Shown here: one piece after another, positions 62,188 through 64,000 of the stretch
How the letters are laid out: each line of letters begins with the position of its first letter
Position numbering within the stretch: position 1 is the stretch's first letter
Assembly: GCA_019873655.1 (NCBI GenBank)
Contig: JAIOAU010000004.1
Coordinates: 1 to 64,000, forward strand
Direction of reading: 5' to 3'
From: Chloroflexota bacterium
GTDB taxonomy: Bacteria; Chloroflexota; Anaerolineae; Anaerolineales; Villigracilaceae
Length of the DNA stretch: 64,000 bases
Program-made: the position numbers and the translations under genes
Notes under the pieces: generated by a model
Database searches by the model: none
What the model was told of the DNA's origin: nothing
The model's input: the letters and a program-made list of their open reading frames with translations, nothing else

Positions 62188-62780
62188 TGCCTTGAGCCTA
62201 AAGGACTCTGAATCCTCATGGGTAATTTATTATCAATACAAGAATGAATTGTCCAACTCCATACGTTGCAACTCCTAGGGCTAGTAATGTAGCGTGTAGA
62301 GTCACGGGTAACTTGAAGAACTTGCTCTCGCGATACTTCTTTCTTACGGCAAGAGCAGCATTAAGCTGTCTTTCCAATTCATTCAGCTTGACTTTCTCAG
62401 AAGTTTCGTCATTTGTTCTGAAAACTGTTGCAAGTCGAAGATATGCACGATGGTGTAGTATTCTTTCGATATCCCATTCATTAGATGCTACATCTAGAAT
62501 ATGTTTAATCCCAATGACTGCGAATAAAAGCGAAAATACAAGCAAGAGCAGTGCAAGAACTCCTGATATTTGCAACACCTGTGAAGATGAACTTAAAGTG
62601 TTGGCGATCCATACAACCGCGGCCAAAGTGATTGTAGTAGTCCATTTCACAAAATCAGTCAGTGTAGTGAGATAAGTCTTTGAAGCTGTCTGTTCAGCTT
62701 CGCCATACTTCTCCAAGACATCCAGAATTTTTTGCTCTAACTCTGTCATGATTCTCTATCTTTCCTTAGGGCAGCCCAAC
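62181..62780 (-). mobile_element. Integron-like gene cassette 2
   Basis: The 11-bp GTTGGGCTGCC at 62181-62191 is repeated in inverted form at 62770-62780. On the minus strand the cassette would start at the TT of GTTGGGC (62780) and carry one gene (62749-62216) and an attC whose R'' box is complementary to its own start, as the integron model demands. The DNA is AT-richer than its surroundings. The pattern is seen directly; mobility is inferred. Confidence 0.7.
62216..62749 (-). CDS. Cassette-borne membrane protein of unknown function
   Basis: 177 residues. Two helices close together (about 33-52, FVKWTTTITLAAVVWIANTL, and 60-82, ISGVLALLLLVFSLLFAVIG), a charged helical middle, and a third helix near the end (LPVTLHATLLALGVATYGVG). 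Codon use is AT-rich, unlike the neighbouring genes, so it was probably acquired. No domain is recognised. Shine-Dalgarno weak (AGAGAA). It is the sole gene of cassette 2. Confidence 0.72.
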   Translation of the reverse strand: MTELEQKILDVLEKYGEAEQTASKTYLTTLTDFVKWTTTITLAAVVWIANTLSSSSQVLQISGVLALLLLVFSLLFAVIGIKHILDVASNEWDIERILHHRAYLRLATVFRTNDETSEKVKLNELERQLNAALAVRKKYRESKFFKLPVTLHATLLALGVATYGVGQFILVLIINYP

Positions 62781-62903
62781 GGTAAAGCTGAGCCGCGCCC
62801 ACCCGCCGCCGCGAGCAAGACCAACCTGACTGACCGCTGCCCCGCTGGTAGCGCGTCTTGGTTAAAGCGCAAGGGTGGGCGTCGGCTCCAGCGGGTGTTA
62901 GCG
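62774..62903 (-). other. attC-like recombination site of cassette 1
   Basis: On the minus strand it begins CGCTAAC (R'', 62903-62897) and ends GTTGGGC (R', 62780-62774, a perfect GTTRRRY). Inside are the arms GAGCCGCGCCCACCC (plus, 62790-62804) and GGGTGGGCGTCGGCTC (62873-62888), which pair over 15 bases with one extrahelical base (62882). This double-arm structure with an unpaired base is diagnostic of attC. Length 130 bp. Confidence 0.8.
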
Positions 62904-63404
62904 CGCCATCCAAAAGAATAACCTCATCTGCAACAAGCTTACTCTGCTTCAGCGCCCATGATTACGTTGCGGATTCTCTTTTCCAGACCTTTGGAAACAA
63001 ACTCCGGGTGAATCCACAAATCCTCTGCAGCTACACCTCCCCCCATACCTCCTGTAATACCTTCTCCCAGCTTTCGCCGCTCGTAGTAAATGCCTGCGCC
63101 TTCACCACCATTGCACTCCCAAGCGATTTCATCTAGCTCTGAAAGGAGTTGGTCGAGTGCTTTTTCATCGCATTTGACAAGGTTCACCGGACAAACCAGG
63201 TAGATTTGACCTCCCCAATCTCCTTCCATAACAAGATACGCATCGCCTACAGTTCTTGCCTCTTCGAGACCCTGGAGCGGTTTGTATTCTGTGCCTTCGG
63301 CAGCAGCAACTATGTGGCGTATTGGGCTATGGTGCTCAGGTATGTCTTTGCATTCGAGCATCTTGTGTTCCTCTGCTTCCTGACTCGTGGATTGGCGCGC
63401 TAAC
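62897..63404 (-). mobile_element. Integron-like gene cassette 1
   Basis: GTTAGCGCGCC at 62897-62907 is repeated inverted as GGCGCGCTAAC at 63394-63404. The unit starts at the TT of GTTAGCG (63403) on the minus strand, has one gene (63361-62939) and ends in the attC at 62774-62903. The boundary logic is the same as in cassette 2, with a different 11-bp word, so each cassette's ends match only each other. Confidence 0.72.
62939..63361 (-). CDS. Cassette-borne soluble protein of unknown function
   Basis: 140 residues starting at ATG 63361 (Shine-Dalgarno AGAGGAA). It is rich in Glu and Gly: YLVMEGDWGGQIYLVCPVNL, then CDEKALDQLLSELDEIAWEC, a Gly-rich loop (LGEGITGGMGGGVAAEDLW) and a helical end. 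No signal peptide or membrane helix. I do not recognise the family. Codon use is AT-rich. The sole gene of cassette 1. Confidence 0.75.
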   Translation of the reverse strand: MLECKDIPEHHSPIRHIVAAAEGTEYKPLQGLEEARTVGDAYLVMEGDWGGQIYLVCPVNLVKCDEKALDQLLSELDEIAWECNGGEGAGIYYERRKLGEGITGGMGGGVAAEDLWIHPEFVSKGLEKRIRNVIMGAEAE

Positions 63405-63898
63405 TATGGCTTTAACTGCAACCCAACTTCTTAATAGACAGCCAACCCACCATCCTGAGCGCTTGCACGCCAAGGCGCTGAAGGGTGGACTGTCTGCTCA
63501 CTGAAACCTGAGATTCTTTTTCGATAGCGCGGCTTTCCACTGTCCACAGTATACATACGGATTCCCCTTTTTTCAACAGGGAATTGAGGCTTTCTCTCAG
63601 CAATCGCCATCTCCGGACACTATTACTTGGATGCGACGGATTTGTGGACTTCCAGATCGGCCTTTGCTTTATCCAAAGGAAGGTCGCCAATGCCCTTTCT
63701 GTGCCGCTTTGTTCCTGTCTATGAAATCAAAGGGTCAGCTGGCCAGTCTGGCATCGTGACTGCAGAAAATGTCGTCCATGGAATATTGGGGCATGTTTGA
63801 TATCCTTCTATGAGATAAGTCCACCCGCGCCAAAACTCTAGCATGACGAGCCATCTTTCCCCCGCCAACTTTCTACAGACAGGTCTCCAAACCTGTTA
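63405..63898. other. AT-richer flank of the cassettes; no gene supported
   Basis: A long hairpin-forming sequence lies at 63443-63502 (GACAGCCAACCCACC against GGGTGGACTGTC, with AGCGC/GCGCT inside). It looks like the core of a decayed attC but lacks an R'' box. A minus-strand open frame (63412-63690) runs through it but has no Shine-Dalgarno and no recognisable motif. No integrase is seen. ACAGGT..ACCTGT at 63879-63896 is a small palindrome. Confidence 0.4.
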
Positions 63899-64000
63899 TA
63901 ACAGGATGGCAAACGAGTCTTAACAGGATTACAAACGAGTCTTAACAGGATTACAAACGAGTCTTAACAAGATTCCAAAGCAGTTAGAACAGGATTGCCA
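63899..64000. repeat. 22-bp tandem repeat at the window end
   Basis: Units 63899-63920, 63921-63942, 63943-63964 and a diverged 63965-63986, then a partial fifth to 64000. Consensus TAACAGGATTACAAACGAGT plus CT. It continues outside the window. No spacers, so not a CRISPR. Confidence 0.9.

Noticed and set aside
63412-63690. 92-codon minus-strand open frame
   Set aside because: It runs through a large palindrome, lacks a ribosome binding site and has no recognisable motif.
63899-64000. CRISPR array
   Set aside because: Contiguous 22-bp units without spacers.
63405-64000. Integron integrase
   Set aside because: No tyrosine recombinase motif is found in any frame; it may lie outside the window or be absent.

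Overview
The window looks like a GC-rich chromosome segment of a Chloroflexota bacterium, most likely Anaerolineae. This rests on gene style and gene neighbourhoods (two-component propeller kinase, DUF2089/DUF4097/SHOCT-like genes, RecG with a long N-terminal extension, paired Flp-type pilins, TldD/TldE, propeller and GAF kinases) and on the many short palindromic repeats between genes. No rRNA or other taxonomic marker is present, so this is an inference.

Layout. 0.3-4.8 kb: remnant of a histidine kinase-response regulator pair, a PIN-domain toxin-like pair, and a large intact propeller histidine kinase. 5-10.4 kb: DUF2089, DUF4097 and SHOCT-like genes with an MFS exporter and an M48 membrane protease. 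10.5-16.2 kb: two more MFS transporters, then TldD and TldE. 16.2-19.1 kb: TetR, epimerase and SDR genes around a nine-copy 39-bp repeat array. 19.2-24.9 kb: ABC exporter operon with its own winged-helix regulator and operator, ending in a CcrM-like DNA methyltransferase. 25-29.4 kb: TPR protein, BioY, membrane glycosyltransferase, tRNA-Ile(CAU). 29.6-32.6 kb: amino-sugar genes (fused acetyltransferase/ketoisomerase, aminotransferase, glycosyltransferase). 32.7-37.6 kb: membrane protein, ECF sigma/anti-sigma pair, MFS with an ArsR regulator. 37.7-43 kb: GAF-GAF-PAS kinase, MBL-like protein, asparaginase, endonuclease III, two tiny Flp pilins. 43-54 kb: miaB, recG, coaD, coiled-coil protein, rny, recX, maeB and two small membrane proteins. 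54-62 kb: RNA methyltransferase, alpha-oxoamine synthase, lipoprotein, ligA, DUF3592 protein, diguanylate cyclase. 62.1-63.4 kb: two AT-richer genes arranged exactly like integron cassettes, with attC-like sites; no integrase is seen. 63.9 kb to the end: a 22-bp tandem repeat running off the window.

Three themes stand out. First, several families of short repeats lie between genes and also inside them: one palindrome sits in frame in the PAS region of the propeller kinase, an 85-bp inverted-repeat element sits in frame in ligA, and seven genes take their stop codon from a repeat. Second, several genes have an extended -10 box (TGNTANNNT) 6-9 bases before the start codon and no Shine-Dalgarno sequence, which predicts leaderless mRNAs. 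Third, the 62-63.4 kb segment has matching 11-bp boundary sequences at both ends of each of two one-gene units, the signature of integron cassettes.
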